Shown: positions 1-7,674 of the stretch, in pieces
Numbering within the stretch: position 1 is the stretch's first letter
Layout of the letters: every line of letters begins with the position of its first letter
Assembly (NCBI RefSeq): GCF_900113305.1
Contig: NZ_FOOW01000014.1
Span: forward strand, 1 to 64,000
Direction of reading: 5' to 3'
Source of the DNA: Prevotella sp. KH2C16
Lineage (GTDB): Bacteria > Bacteroidota > Bacteroidia > Bacteroidales > Bacteroidaceae
DNA: 64,000 bases
Notes under the pieces: generated by a model
Seen by the model: the letters and a program-made list of their open reading frames with translations, nothing else
What the model was told of the DNA's origin: nothing
Database searches by the model: none
Program-made: the position numbers and the translations under genes

Positions 1-496
1 AGAAAGATTTTCTTCCGATTTTATTAACACGCTGCCTGTTTCGCTTTATAATCTCATCATTGCCGACATAGCTCATAGTGAGAAATGCCAGGACGAGAGA
101 CATGATAACTATAAAACCGCCTATAGTTTTTGAATGTGCTCTGTCTATTTGAATAATCCACAAGTCCTTTCCGAATATAAATCGTATAGCAAGGAATATA
201 TCCGTTAAGACGAAACAATAAAATACAGAAAGAAGTGTTCCTATCCCACTTTCAAATAAGTGTCCAACATTAGCATCGCTTAATTTAGAATTATGTTGCA
301 ATATATAATCTGCGTTCTGTTCTGGAGTTTGCCCCTGCTTCCTCAGATTCCTTTTAATAAACGGAAACAGATTAGGAATTAAAATAAGTAGCCACCTACC
401 AAGAGGGTTCAAGAGTCTAACGCAGAAGCGGTCGAACCTCCAAACAGAAAAATAGATACCGAAATATAAAAGTTCTATATATTTCTTTACCAACAT
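1..496 (-). CDS. Membrane protein of unknown function, C-terminus outside the window
   Basis: Reading leftward from the ATG at 494-496, the frame stays open to the window edge, giving 165 visible residues and no stop. Hydrophobic segments lie at about residues 33-47, 85-106 and 124-143, separated by a polar stretch with several Lys, Arg and Gln, so this is probably a multipass inner-membrane protein. Codons are markedly A+T-rich compared with the thiamine operon next door, which may mean it was acquired separately. I recognise no family and assign no function. It is not a thiamin pyrophosphokinase, the gene that often follows pnuT in this phylum. Confidence 0.6.
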   Translation of the reverse strand, partial: MLVKKYIELLYFGIYFSVWRFDRFCVRLLNPLGRWLLILIPNLFPFIKRNLRKQGQTPEQNADYILQHNSKLSDANVGHLFESGIGTLLSVFYCFVLTDIFLAIRFIFGKDLWIIQIDRAHSKTIGGFIVIMSLVLAFLTMSYVGNDEIIKRNRQRVNKIGRKSF

Positions 497-618
497 AATT
501 TCTTGGATTAAAACATTTAAAAGAGTTTATGATTTCTATACCATTTATCATATATAATGTCATTTACTTGCAAGTAGCAACAAAGTAGGATAAAGCAATA
601 AGTAAAATTGTTTCATAT

Positions 619-741
619 TCATTTAGGTTTATATAAGTTAGTTTTGCCATCTTTGATACTCCTGCTTTCATCGTAGCCAGCATCCTGTTTACTGAGGATG
701 ATTTGCGATGGGGTCATTATCGTTTGTTTGGTAGTAGCCAT
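619..741 (-). CDS. Possible 40-residue ORF in an otherwise gene-free spacer
   Basis: The spacer from 497 to 867 is A+T-rich and holds no clear gene. Leftward, an ATG at 739-741 opens a 40-codon frame (begins MATTKQTIM, ends LYKPK). A second leftward frame crosses the same DNA and reads DQLYYLEAFAIDGYYQ from just after a stop, with no start codon. A third gives a 35-residue frame starting MKAGVSKM. A good promoter match lies just upstream. Either a small gene is present or this is the remnant of a decayed one. No family is recognised. Confidence 0.2.
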   Translation of the reverse strand: MATTKQTIMTPSQIILSKQDAGYDESRSIKDGKTNLYKPK

Positions 742-794
742 CTATCGCAAAGGCTTCAAGATAGTACAGTTGGTCTTATAACAGCATTTCTGCA

Positions 795-825
795 CAAATA
801 TACGAAGAAATGTTGTTAGCAACAA
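795..825 (-). promoter_or_regulatory. Candidate leftward Bacteroidetes promoter
   Basis: On the minus strand, TATATTTG (795-802) matches the -7 consensus TAnnTTTG, with TTG at 823-825 and a 20-bp spacer. It lies just downstream of the pnuT stop and would transcribe the spacer and possibly the truncated membrane gene at the window edge. Confidence 0.4.
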
Positions 826-867
826 GAAAAAGAAGTTTTATTTAATGGTGTCTTTATGACACTCTCG

Positions 868-1464
868 CTATTCTGACCGTTGCCCACGCATTAGACTGCG
901 CCACTTGAGGTAGCCCGCCACGGCAATGACCACATAGAGGGCATAGAGCGAGGCCTTGAAGGGGATGCCCTTGTAGAAATAAAGCACGCAGGTAACGATG
1001 TCCACGACGATCCAGATGAGCCATTGCTCCAAGTATTTGCGCGCCAAGGCCCAGATGCCGACAAAACTCAATGCCGTGGTGAAGGCGTCGGCCACGGGCA
1101 CCGTGGAGCCGATCTGCGTGAGCCAGTACCAAAGGGCGCCCCATGCTGCCAGGGTGAAAACAGCCCATGGCAGGATGAGGCGCGGCTTGAAGTGCGTAAC
1201 GGGCAGTTCCTCTCCCTCCCTCTGCGCATGCTTCCGCCCGAACTTCCAGGTGGCGAAGCCGTACACGGTCATGGCGATGTAATAGAACTCCATGGCGCAG
1301 TCGGCGTAGAGGCCGTGCTGATAATAGAGCACGATGTCCATCACCTGCATCACGAAGCCTACCAGCCAGAGCCATATCGATGCCTTGTATTCCAGCAGGA
1401 TATAGGCCAGGCCGAGCAGGGTGGTGGCGATGTCGAGCCAGTGGAGGGAGAGGAATTCCGTCAT
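868..1464 (-). CDS. pnuT: PnuC-family transporter, probably thiamine-specific (PnuT)
   Basis: A 198-residue, mostly hydrophobic protein of PnuC-family length with about seven membrane segments. The N-terminal region (YILLEYKASIWLW) and the aromatic-rich middle fit the NMN/vitamin transporter family, which moves unphosphorylated vitamins by facilitated diffusion and traps them by phosphorylation. It starts 7 bp after the TonB-receptor stop, so the two are cotranscribed under the TPP riboswitch. That context makes thiamine the likely substrate rather than nicotinamide riboside. In many Bacteroidetes a thiamin pyrophosphokinase gene completes the operon, but none follows here. Confidence 0.85.
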   Translation of the reverse strand: MTEFLSLHWLDIATTLLGLAYILLEYKASIWLWLVGFVMQVMDIVLYYQHGLYADCAMEFYYIAMTVYGFATWKFGRKHAQREGEELPVTHFKPRLILPWAVFTLAAWGALWYWLTQIGSTVPVADAFTTALSFVGIWALARKYLEQWLIWIVVDIVTCVLYFYKGIPFKASLYALYVVIAVAGYLKWRSLMRGQRSE

Positions 1465-1471
1465 AGGATGC

Positions 1472-3886
1472 TTAGAACCTGAGCGTGAGGTTGGTCATGC
1501 AGGTGAATCCTGCCATGGGAATGAAGCCTATCTGGTAGTAGCGGTTATCGGGGGTGTACTTGTTTTTCGCGCTTACCGCACTATACACCCATCCGCTGGC
1601 GGCATAGCGTCGGCTGAAGAGGTTGTTCAGGTCAAGCCCCAGTGCCACCTCCTTGATGCCGAGCGTGCGGCGTGTGGTCTTGGCGGTATAGCCCAAGTGG
1701 AGGTTGCTCTGCGAGAAGCAGGGCAGCGAGCGCAACTTGTCGGCGGTGTTGTCGAGATACTGCCGGCTCACGAAGTTGGTGTGCCACACAGCCTGGAAGC
1801 CCCTGTGGTGGAAGTCGATCACGCCGTTGAGGATGGTCGACGGCGAGAAGGCCAGCACCGAGCGGTCGTAGTGTGCTGTGGTGGGCTTCCAGTTGGGGTT
1901 CGACGGTGCAGATTGGGTCTTGAAGTCGTAATCCTTGGGGCGAGGATTATCCCAGTCGTCAATATACTCCGTGAAGTCCTTCACCTTGTTGCGGCTCAGG
2001 GCGGCGTTACCTTCCAGCGTGATCCATGCAAGCGGACTCCAGCTGGCCGAGAGTTCCACTCCCATGCGGAAGCTCTTGTCGATGTTGGTGGTCAGGTCCT
2101 CGCCGATGTCGCTTTGCTCTCCGGTTTGCACCAGCTGGTCTTTGTAGTCCATGTAGTACAGGTTGAAGCCTACGGTCCAGTTGCTGCCCGTGTAGTCGTA
2201 GCCCAGTTCGAAGTCGAGCAGGTGTTCGGCGTCGGGGGCGGGATAGTTGCCGTTGTCGGTAAAGTTGTTGCGCTCCGGCTCGCGGCTGGCATAAGCGGCA
2301 GAGGCATAGGCCTTGTGGCCGCCACTGTGGAAGGTGATCCCCGCCTTGGGGTTCACGAAATTATAGTCGGCATCGATGTCAAGCTGCTGGTTGCGGTAGG
2401 TTCCGTCGGGCTGCTCAATGAACTTGTCGTTGATGCCGTTGGTCTTGTAGGCCACATGGCGGTATTGGATGTCCGCGAAGAAGTCGAGACTGGAGCCGGC
2501 ATGCAGCGTGCCCTTGACAAAGGCCGAGTAGTCGTCCTTGCGTGCGTCGGAGTCATAATATTGCAGTCCCGTGAAGTTGCGGGTCTGTCCTTTGTCCTTC
2601 ACATAGGTGAGATAGCCGAAGTGGCTGCCGCGGAACTGCTGGAGGTTGACGCCCCCGAGCACTTCCATGAGCTCGTCGCTGTAGTTGAGGTTGTAGACCA
2701 GTCCGTAGGTGTGCTGTGCCAGTCCCTTTTTGCGCACGAAGTCGGTGCGCTTGATATTGTTGCCGGCGGCATCAGCGGCCGTGAGTCCGAACTTGGAGAA
2801 CTTGTTGTCGGGGCGGAACTCGGAGTAGTAGCCGTAGCCGTAGGTATAGTGCAGGGCAGCGTTGTGAGTCCATCGGGTGCCCGGTCGCCAGACGGCGGAG
2901 AGGATGTTGTGGTTCTGGTAGAAGTTGTCGGTGGTCTTTCGCCAGAGCGACCCATCCTGCATCGTGTAGCGGCGGGTGATGAAGTTTCCCCCTGCGTCCT
3001 GCGGGAAACTCCAGTTGTCTTCGTCGAAGACGAGACGCTCATAGAGCGAGTTGAAGCGTCCGAGCCCGTGGCGGTACATATCCTTGTAGGTGCGGATGTC
3101 GTCGCCCATGAGCGTGGCATCGTCGTTGCCCGCCGTTACTCCGTTCCATGCCTGACCGGTCTTCTCAAAGTTGCCGATGTTCTTGTAGCTTAGCGTGAGG
3201 CGGTCGGCATAGTAGGTGAGGCCGCCGAAGTAAGAGCCCGAGCGTCCGCTCGTGCCGTGGAGGAATCCGTCGGTGGCTGTCTCGTGGTAGGCCCCGTTGA
3301 AAATCCAGTGGTTGCCGAGCATGCCCGACGAGAAGCTGAGCCCGAGGTTATAGGTGTTGTAGGAGCCGTAGGAACCGGTCAGCTCGAGGCTCGCCACCTG
3401 AGAGGGGGCTGCCGTGGCGAGGGAAACGGCACCGCCGAAGGCACCGTCGCCATTGGTAGATGCCCCCACGCCGCGCTGAATCTGCACGCTGCCGAGCAGG
3501 GCGGCATAGGAGTTCATGTTGGCCCAGAACACGGTCTGGTCTTCCGGCGAGTTGAGGGCTACGCCGTCGAGGGTTACATTGATGCGCGAGCCCGCCGCTC
3601 CGCGGATACGCATATAGGTGGTTCCCGTGCCCATGCCGTTCTCGCTCCATGCCAGGATGCCCGGCGTGCGGGCGAAGAGGAAGGGCAGTTCCTGGCCAGA
3701 CTTGCCGAATTGCTGCAGTTCCTGTTTCCTGATGTTGGCCACCGCAAACGGGGCGTTCTTCTGCGCACGCACGCCCTTGACCACCACTTCCTGAATCTCC
3801 TCGTGCAGCAGAGAGTCTCTCGGAGCCTGTGCACTTGCCGTCGCCACGCATGTCAGCGCGGCCGTCAGGATAAAAAGTTTCTTCAT
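1472..3886 (-). CDS. TonB-dependent outer-membrane receptor for thiamine or a derivative
   Basis: An 804-residue protein with a signal peptide (cleavage probably after ATASAQA near residue 20), a TonB-box-like EVVVKG at about 34-39, a plug domain to about residue 160 (RIRGAAGSRINVTLDGV) and a C-terminal beta barrel ending in aromatic-rich strands with terminal Phe. Such receptors import scarce ligands across the outer membrane using TonB energy. The TPP riboswitch directly upstream and the PnuT gene directly downstream point to thiamine or its phosphates. A tonB gene lies about 51 kb away in this window. Length and architecture are normal for the family. Confidence 0.87.
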   Translation of the reverse strand: MKKLFILTAALTCVATASAQAPRDSLLHEEIQEVVVKGVRAQKNAPFAVANIRKQELQQFGKSGQELPFLFARTPGILAWSENGMGTGTTYMRIRGAAGSRINVTLDGVALNSPEDQTVFWANMNSYAALLGSVQIQRGVGASTNGDGAFGGAVSLATAAPSQVASLELTGSYGSYNTYNLGLSFSSGMLGNHWIFNGAYHETATDGFLHGTSGRSGSYFGGLTYYADRLTLSYKNIGNFEKTGQAWNGVTAGNDDATLMGDDIRTYKDMYRHGLGRFNSLYERLVFDEDNWSFPQDAGGNFITRRYTMQDGSLWRKTTDNFYQNHNILSAVWRPGTRWTHNAALHYTYGYGYYSEFRPDNKFSKFGLTAADAAGNNIKRTDFVRKKGLAQHTYGLVYNLNYSDELMEVLGGVNLQQFRGSHFGYLTYVKDKGQTRNFTGLQYYDSDARKDDYSAFVKGTLHAGSSLDFFADIQYRHVAYKTNGINDKFIEQPDGTYRNQQLDIDADYNFVNPKAGITFHSGGHKAYASAAYASREPERNNFTDNGNYPAPDAEHLLDFELGYDYTGSNWTVGFNLYYMDYKDQLVQTGEQSDIGEDLTTNIDKSFRMGVELSASWSPLAWITLEGNAALSRNKVKDFTEYIDDWDNPRPKDYDFKTQSAPSNPNWKPTTAHYDRSVLAFSPSTILNGVIDFHHRGFQAVWHTNFVSRQYLDNTADKLRSLPCFSQSNLHLGYTAKTTRRTLGIKEVALGLDLNNLFSRRYAASGWVYSAVSAKNKYTPDNRYYQIGFIPMAGFTCMTNLTLRF

Positions 3887-3919
3887 CTTTGAATCTTATA
3901 GATTAAATAATTAATGTAT

Positions 3920-4011
3920 AAGGGATGTTTCATAGACCTACCTACGCCAGCATTATCTGGATCAGGTTATCGGGTATATTCTCAGCACCGTCAATCGTAC
4001 GGGCACCCCTT
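3920..4011 (-). promoter_or_regulatory. TPP riboswitch (THI element)
   Basis: On the minus strand the conserved core blocks appear in order: GGGGTGCC, GCTGAGA, ACCCG, AACCTGATC, ATAATGCTGGCG. The closing helix P1 is visible: AAGGGGTG (4004-4011) pairs with CATCCCTT (3920-3927) with one G-U pair. The element sits in the leader of the TonB receptor gene, about 34 nt before its ATG. Thiamine pyrophosphate binding should reduce expression of the receptor-pnuT operon. I did not resolve whether this acts by termination or by hiding the start site. Confidence 0.95.
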
Positions 4012-4035
4012 AACAGGCCATTTGCCTGTCGACTG

Positions 4036-4066
4036 CAAAGGTACGAATAAAAAAGGAAACCTGCAA
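4036..4066 (-). promoter_or_regulatory. Promoter of the thiamine uptake operon
   Basis: On the minus strand, TACCTTTG (4036-4043) is the -7 box and TTG (4064-4066) the -33 box, 20 bp apart. Transcription would start just before the riboswitch. Confidence 0.75.
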
Positions 4067-4077
4067 GACTTGCGGGA

Positions 4078-4114
4078 TAAAAACTTCCCCCGCCCTCAGA
4101 AAACAAGGACGGGG
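4078..4114 (-). terminator. Intrinsic terminator after the methyltransferase gene
   Basis: On the minus strand, CCCCGTCCT (4106-4114) pairs with AGGGCGGGG (4088-4096), followed by GAAGTTTTT. It separates the methyltransferase transcript from the thiamine promoter immediately beyond. Confidence 0.65.
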
Positions 4115-4182
4115 AAATGTGTGGTTATGGGGTTGCGGGGATTGCCGTTGCCCTCCTTTCCAGGGCAGGTTCCCGATGGTTA

Positions 4183-4995
4183 CTATTTCTTTCCGTAGAT
4201 CATGCCCAGCCCCGTGAGCATGCCGGGCATCTGCGTGAGTTGAGGCATGGGGAGGGTCTTCTCCGTGTTGGGCACGAAGTGCAGCTCGCTGATGCCGTCG
4301 GCTTTCAGGTGATTTATAATGGTGTCGAAATCTTTATAGATCTGCTTGTTTGAGAAGAGGTCGTGCAGGGCAAATGCGCCGCCTTTCTTCAAAACGCGCA
4401 GGGTTTCGCGGATGAGGGCTTCCTTGTCGGGATTGTTGTGCACCTCGTGGTAGACGAAGTTGCTCACCACGGCATCGAAGGTCTCGTCCCTGAACTCCAG
4501 CCGATTGGCATCATCCTTCCTGAATGAGCATCGGTCGCTCACGCCCTCTATCTCGGCATTACGCTCACACATCTTCTGGTTGTAGTCCCACATGGCTCCC
4601 CAGTAGTCGATGCCCGTGCATTCGGCCTCTGCAAAGGCCTTGGCACAGCGGATGGTGAGTGCGCCGGAGCCACAGCCCACATCCAGCAGCCTGCCTTTGC
4701 CGTCCCATGCGAGGTGATCCAGTACATACTGGTGTATTTTGCCCATGAGCCCCCCGTGCCTGAAGTCGAAGGCGCGGCGCACATAGATCATGTAGCCGAA
4801 GATAAAGACGGCCGCAAGGAAGAGGAGGGTGGTGAGCACTTTCAGCAGCGTGCTCTCGCTGTAGAGCATCGTGAGGCCGAAGACGACGAAGAAGACAAGG
4901 GTGATCGAGAGGAGGATTCCTACCAGCTTTACGGGTATCCAGTTGCCGTATTCCGGTTCGTACCTGTTGTTCTTGTGAATAATTGATTCTGTCAT
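4183..4995 (-). CDS. Membrane-anchored class I SAM-dependent methyltransferase
   Basis: 270 residues. Two hydrophobic helices at about 21-44 and 50-71 precede a class I methyltransferase domain. Motif I is LLDVGCGSG at 103-111, followed by an acidic GIDYWG region, a DDANRLEF segment and FDAVVSNFVYHEV, the usual motif IV/post-IV region. The domain therefore sits on the inner membrane, probably facing the cytoplasm. The substrate is unknown: a lipid, quinone or small molecule are all possible. It has its own promoter in the gap before mutY and a terminator after it, so it looks monocistronic. Confidence 0.75.
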   Translation of the reverse strand: MTESIIHKNNRYEPEYGNWIPVKLVGILLSITLVFFVVFGLTMLYSESTLLKVLTTLLFLAAVFIFGYMIYVRRAFDFRHGGLMGKIHQYVLDHLAWDGKGRLLDVGCGSGALTIRCAKAFAEAECTGIDYWGAMWDYNQKMCERNAEIEGVSDRCSFRKDDANRLEFRDETFDAVVSNFVYHEVHNNPDKEALIRETLRVLKKGGAFALHDLFSNKQIYKDFDTIINHLKADGISELHFVPNTEKTLPMPQLTQMPGMLTGLGMIYGKK

Positions 4996-5021
4996 GTTGC
5001 AAGTTTATCTGTTGTTTATGA

Positions 5022-5052
5022 CAAAAGTAGTAAAAAGGCAGATGGTTTGCAA
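5022..5052 (-). promoter_or_regulatory. Promoter of the methyltransferase gene
   Basis: On the minus strand, TACTTTTG (5022-5029) is the -7 box and TTG (5050-5052) the -33 box, with a 20-bp spacer. It lies just downstream of the mutY stop. Confidence 0.6.
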
Positions 5053-5071
5053 TACTCAATAGTCGGTATTT

Positions 5072-6043
5072 TTAGCGTTTCTCGAGCAACTTCTCCACGA
5101 GGCGGGGAAGGGCATAGTCGGCGAGGTCGGCGAAGTCTATCCACTGATAGCCTTCGGGCAGGTCGGCGTCCGTGGCCCCCACCGCCATCATCCGGGCGTA
5201 GAGGGTCTGATGGGTAAGGATGTGCCTGACCTCGGCCTCCTCCCTGGGGAAGGGGTCTTCTTTCAGGAGGGGCTCCCAAAGACCTTGCCAGATGTCGCCG
5301 GGACCCCGTTGGTGGATGGCTGTCAGGCCGTTGTTTTGGAGTAGGTAATAGGTAAAGAAACGCTCGCGCCGCCTCAGCTTTTTCTCTTTCACGGGCAGCT
5401 CTTCTATCTTCCCGTTGCGCAGGGCGTGGCAGCTTTCCTGTAGCGGACAGAGGAGGCAGCGGGGCGACTGTGGCATGCACTGCAGGGCGCCGAAGTCCAT
5501 CATGGCCTGGTTCCATGCGGCAGCCTTATCGCGCGGCAGCAGCTCGTCGGCTAATTGCTGGAATTCCTTCTTGCCGGCCGTGCTGTTGATGGGGGTGGTG
5601 ATGCCGAAATAGCGGCTCAGCACACGGTAGACATTGCCGTCTACGGCCGCATGCGGCAGGCCGAAGGCTATCGAGGCGATGGCCGCGGCGGTGTAGTCGC
5701 CCACGCCTTTCAGGGCTCGGATGTTCTCGTAGGTATGGGGAAAGCCGCCGTTGGCAACAATCTGCCGGGCTGCGGCATGCAGGTTACGGGCCCGTGAGTA
5801 GTAGCCCAGCCCCTGCCATTCCTTCAGCACTTCATCCTCGGTGGCGGTAGCCAATAACTCCACGGTCGGCCACCGGCGCATGAAGCGGTGCCAGTAGTCG
5901 GTGCCCTGTGCGATGCGCGTCTGCTGGAGGATGACCTCCGAGAGCCAGACGGCATACGGATCGCGGGTCTCCCGCCAGGGGAGGCTGCGCCCGTTGTCGG
6001 CATACCACCGGAGGATGGTAGATTGGAAATTGCTGTTTGCCAT
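5072..6043 (-). CDS. mutY: A/G-specific adenine DNA glycosylase MutY
   Basis: 323 residues. MutY removes adenine mispaired with 8-oxoguanine in base-excision repair. Seen here: the N-terminal catalytic region with SEVILQQTR (catalytic Glu), the helix-hairpin-helix LKGVGDYTA with the downstream aspartate in AVDGNVYR, and the 4Fe-4S ligands as C-x6-C-x2-C-x5-C (CMPQSPRCLLCPLQESC). A shorter C-terminal NUDIX-like part follows with RRRERFFTYYLLQ. It starts 31 bp after the lipoprotein gene upstream, so the two may be cotranscribed. It is slightly shorter than the roughly 350 residues of enterobacterial MutY, through the C-terminal domain. Confidence 0.95.
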   Translation of the reverse strand: MANSNFQSTILRWYADNGRSLPWRETRDPYAVWLSEVILQQTRIAQGTDYWHRFMRRWPTVELLATATEDEVLKEWQGLGYYSRARNLHAAARQIVANGGFPHTYENIRALKGVGDYTAAAIASIAFGLPHAAVDGNVYRVLSRYFGITTPINSTAGKKEFQQLADELLPRDKAAAWNQAMMDFGALQCMPQSPRCLLCPLQESCHALRNGKIEELPVKEKKLRRRERFFTYYLLQNNGLTAIHQRGPGDIWQGLWEPLLKEDPFPREEAEVRHILTHQTLYARMMAVGATDADLPEGYQWIDFADLADYALPRLVEKLLEKR

Positions 6044-6074
6044 GTCGGAAGGGCAGTTGTTCGAGTCTGTTAGC

Positions 6075-6500
6075 TTACCATAGTGCCTGCTCCAGCTCGT
6101 CGGGATGAATCACGAATCCTATCTTCTGTCCGCTCTCACTTCCCTTGATGGTGAAGGCGATGTCAATATGATTGTCCAAGGCCTCTTCCATGACATCCTT
6201 ATCGTCATTGCTTGCAGCTCCTATGCTCTGTATGAATTGTTTCCTCAGGTAGTCGGCCACTTGGTTCATGTCCACGCTCCTGCCTTTCTCGTCGAGGGCG
6301 AGGTGATAGGAAACCTTATGGTTGCGGTAGTCCACGCGCGTCAGCGTGAGATCGTCGTAGAGCACCCGTCGGGGCAGGTTCTGGTTTATCTTCTTCACCT
6401 CCGACTTCAGCTTCCAGTCGGTTACTTGTGAACAACTTGCCAGCAGTAGCGTGGCCAGCAACAGTATTAAAGCTGCTATTCGATTCTGTTTGCGATACAT
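6075..6500 (-). CDS. Small lipoprotein of unknown function
   Basis: 141 residues with a type II signal peptide. The hydrophobic stretch ends in the lipobox LLASC, with the cysteine near residue 23. The mature part is about 118 residues of mixed charge with no motif I recognise. A promoter -7 box lies about 30 bp upstream of the start, and mutY follows 31 bp after the stop. A link with DNA repair is not implied by the sequence. It is probably an envelope protein whose position next to mutY is incidental. Confidence 0.7.
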   Translation of the reverse strand: MYRKQNRIAALILLLATLLLASCSQVTDWKLKSEVKKINQNLPRRVLYDDLTLTRVDYRNHKVSYHLALDEKGRSVDMNQVADYLRKQFIQSIGAASNDDKDVMEEALDNHIDIAFTIKGSESGQKIGFVIHPDELEQALW

Positions 6501-6531
6501 GTCTTGTAGTTAAGTTGCTATGATTCTTTTG

Positions 6532-6539
6532 CAAAGATA
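6532..6539 (-). promoter_or_regulatory. -7 box upstream of the lipoprotein-mutY pair
   Basis: TATCTTTG on the minus strand matches TAnnTTTG. No clear TTG is seen at the right distance, because that region is occupied by a terminator hairpin. Confidence 0.5.
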
Positions 6540-6542
6540 CGA

Positions 6543-6582
6543 AAAAAAACGGAATGTCGCCTCAGCCCGGCCGACATTTTTT
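6543..6582. terminator. Bidirectional terminator-like hairpin
   Basis: AATGTCG (6553-6559) pairs with CGACATT (6572-6578). T-runs follow on both strands (TTTT to the right; eight T to the left after CCG). It would end leftward transcripts from the small-gene cluster. Confidence 0.55.
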
Positions 6583-6637
6583 AGGTGTGGAAACCTTTGA
6601 ACAACCCTAACGCCGCTCCTCCTACAGCCCCGCCCTT

Positions 6638-6658
6638 GCCCTCCCGCGTAGGGAGGGC
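6638..6658. repeat. GC-rich palindrome
   Basis: GCCCTCCC and GGGAGGGC form a perfect 8-bp stem around GCGTA. Similar CCCTCCC/GGGAGGG hairpins recur at 7737-7755 and 7830-7848. The rest of the 6.54-7.05 kb gap holds the 11-bp array and no gene. Confidence 0.5.
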
Positions 6659-6696
6659 GTTAACCATTGGCTTTTATTCCCTTATTCTCTTAGTTT

Positions 6697-6784
6697 CCTT
6701 TTAGCCGCCTTTTACTCTCCTTTTAGCCGTTAGAAGCATTCCTTTTAACGGCTAAAAGCAATCCTTTTAACGGCCTTTTACTTT
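6697..6784. repeat. Family A 11-bp array, copy 1 (8 units)
   Basis: Eight consecutive 11-bp units start at 6697, 6708, 6719, 6730, 6741, 6752, 6763 and 6774. Six begin CCTTTTA. Two are in reverse orientation (TTAGAAG, CTAAAAG) but keep the same 11-bp register. Three octamer-like units (TTTTATTC, CCTTATTC, TCTTAGTT) abut it on the left at 6672-6695. It lies downstream of the small leftward gene at 7.05-7.3 kb, about 160 bp upstream of the lipoprotein promoter. Confidence 0.9.
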
Positions 6785-7052
6785 ACCTCCCGCAACCTCC
6801 TCCCCACAGAGGGGAACTTCCTCTCTACAGGGGCTGTCGGGTTAGGGGGAGACGGTTGGATTTACCAATCCTCCTCTTTCCCCTTCTGGGCTTATATCAC
6901 CTAAAATTCCGCAACATTTATTTCCCATGTGTGAGTTTGAGGATTTGCCCGTTTTTCTTTATTTCTAAGTGGTAAGCTCCGCCTTGGTAGCCTCTAAAAG
7001 TTCCCTCTATTATCCATATTCCATCTTGCAGCCCTGTCGGGGTGTGGGGATG

Positions 7053-7301
7053 TCAGGCTGTCTTCCGCCGCCTCCGCAGACAGAGCCAGACCACGAGGAG
7101 GCCGATGGCCAGCACATTCGCAAATAGCAGCCATCCCAGCCGGTCGACCTGATGGAGGGCGTAATCGCGTAAGTGGAGCGGGGGCACCGCTCCACTCTTG
7201 AAGGTCTTTATACTGAGGCGCGTCGTGTCCCAAATGTAGTAGTCGGTCATCATCAGGCCGTGGAAAGCCACCAGGAGTCCTATTTTCTGCCAGTTCTTCA
7301 T
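7053..7301 (-). CDS. Small two-helix membrane protein, MKNWQKI type, copy 1
   Basis: 82 residues with an N-terminal hydrophobic helix (about 5-25) and a C-terminal one (about 55-75), ending in a basic tail RRRRKTA. It begins MKNWQKIGLL, almost the same as the next gene upstream (MKNWQKITGI). The two are probably tandem paralogues that have diverged downstream of the first helix. No family is recognised. Confidence 0.55.
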   Translation of the reverse strand: MKNWQKIGLLVAFHGLMMTDYYIWDTTRLSIKTFKSGAVPPLHLRDYALHQVDRLGWLLFANVLAIGLLVVWLCLRRRRKTA

Positions 7302-7386
7302 ATTGTTTCTTTTATTAAACCTCTCCTCACCCCTCCTCCTGCAGGGAGGTGGCGTGAAACCGGTACAAAGAGGAGAAGCTATTGGC

Positions 7387-7426
7387 TTTTATTCTCTTAT
7401 TCTTTTATTCTCTTATTCTTTTATTC
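7387..7426. repeat. Octamer repeat, five copies
   Basis: TTTTATTC and TCTTATTC alternate five times without interruption. The stop codon of the neighbouring leftward gene and its last three codons (Ile-Lys-Glu) are encoded inside this array. Confidence 0.85.
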
Positions 7427-7673
7427 CATCCTTTTCCCTCCACAGGCAGATGAAGAGGAAGATGCACAGGGCTATGCTGATGCCCAATGCCACCGAGAGG
7501 CTGGTTACTATCAGATAGTATTCATGTACCAAGCCCCAGAGGTCATCGTTCATGCCGGCATGCGGCTCTACCATATACTTCATGTCGACGAAGGCGTTGA
7601 GCCATGTCATGAGGCCTGTTATCGACAGGCCGGCCAGCACGATGATTCCTGTGATTTTCTGCCAGTTCTTCAT
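7413..7673 (-). CDS. Small two-helix membrane protein, MKNWQKI type, copy 2
   Basis: 86 residues with hydrophobic helices at about 5-25 and 52-77 and a charged C-terminus. Its start shares MKNWQKI with the downstream neighbour, suggesting a local duplication. Its 5' leader consists almost entirely of octamer repeats, and its last codons fall in a second octamer array, so the gene is bracketed by simple repeats. Changes in repeat number would alter promoter-to-start spacing. The function is unknown. Confidence 0.55.
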   Translation of the reverse strand: MKNWQKITGIIVLAGLSITGLMTWLNAFVDMKYMVEPHAGMNDDLWGLVHEYYLIVTSLSVALGISIALCIFLFICLWREKDGIKE

Positions 7674-7674
7674 C

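Noticed and set aside
577-590. A shared GTAGCAACAA string with the 53.1 kb region
   Set aside because: It is a 10-base match only, expected by chance in A+T-rich DNA.
1421-3193. A 590-codon open frame on the plus strand opposite the TonB receptor
   Set aside because: It is a shadow of the GC-rich receptor gene: low-complexity Val/Gly/Glu composition, no domain, and the opposite strand has a full receptor with riboswitch.
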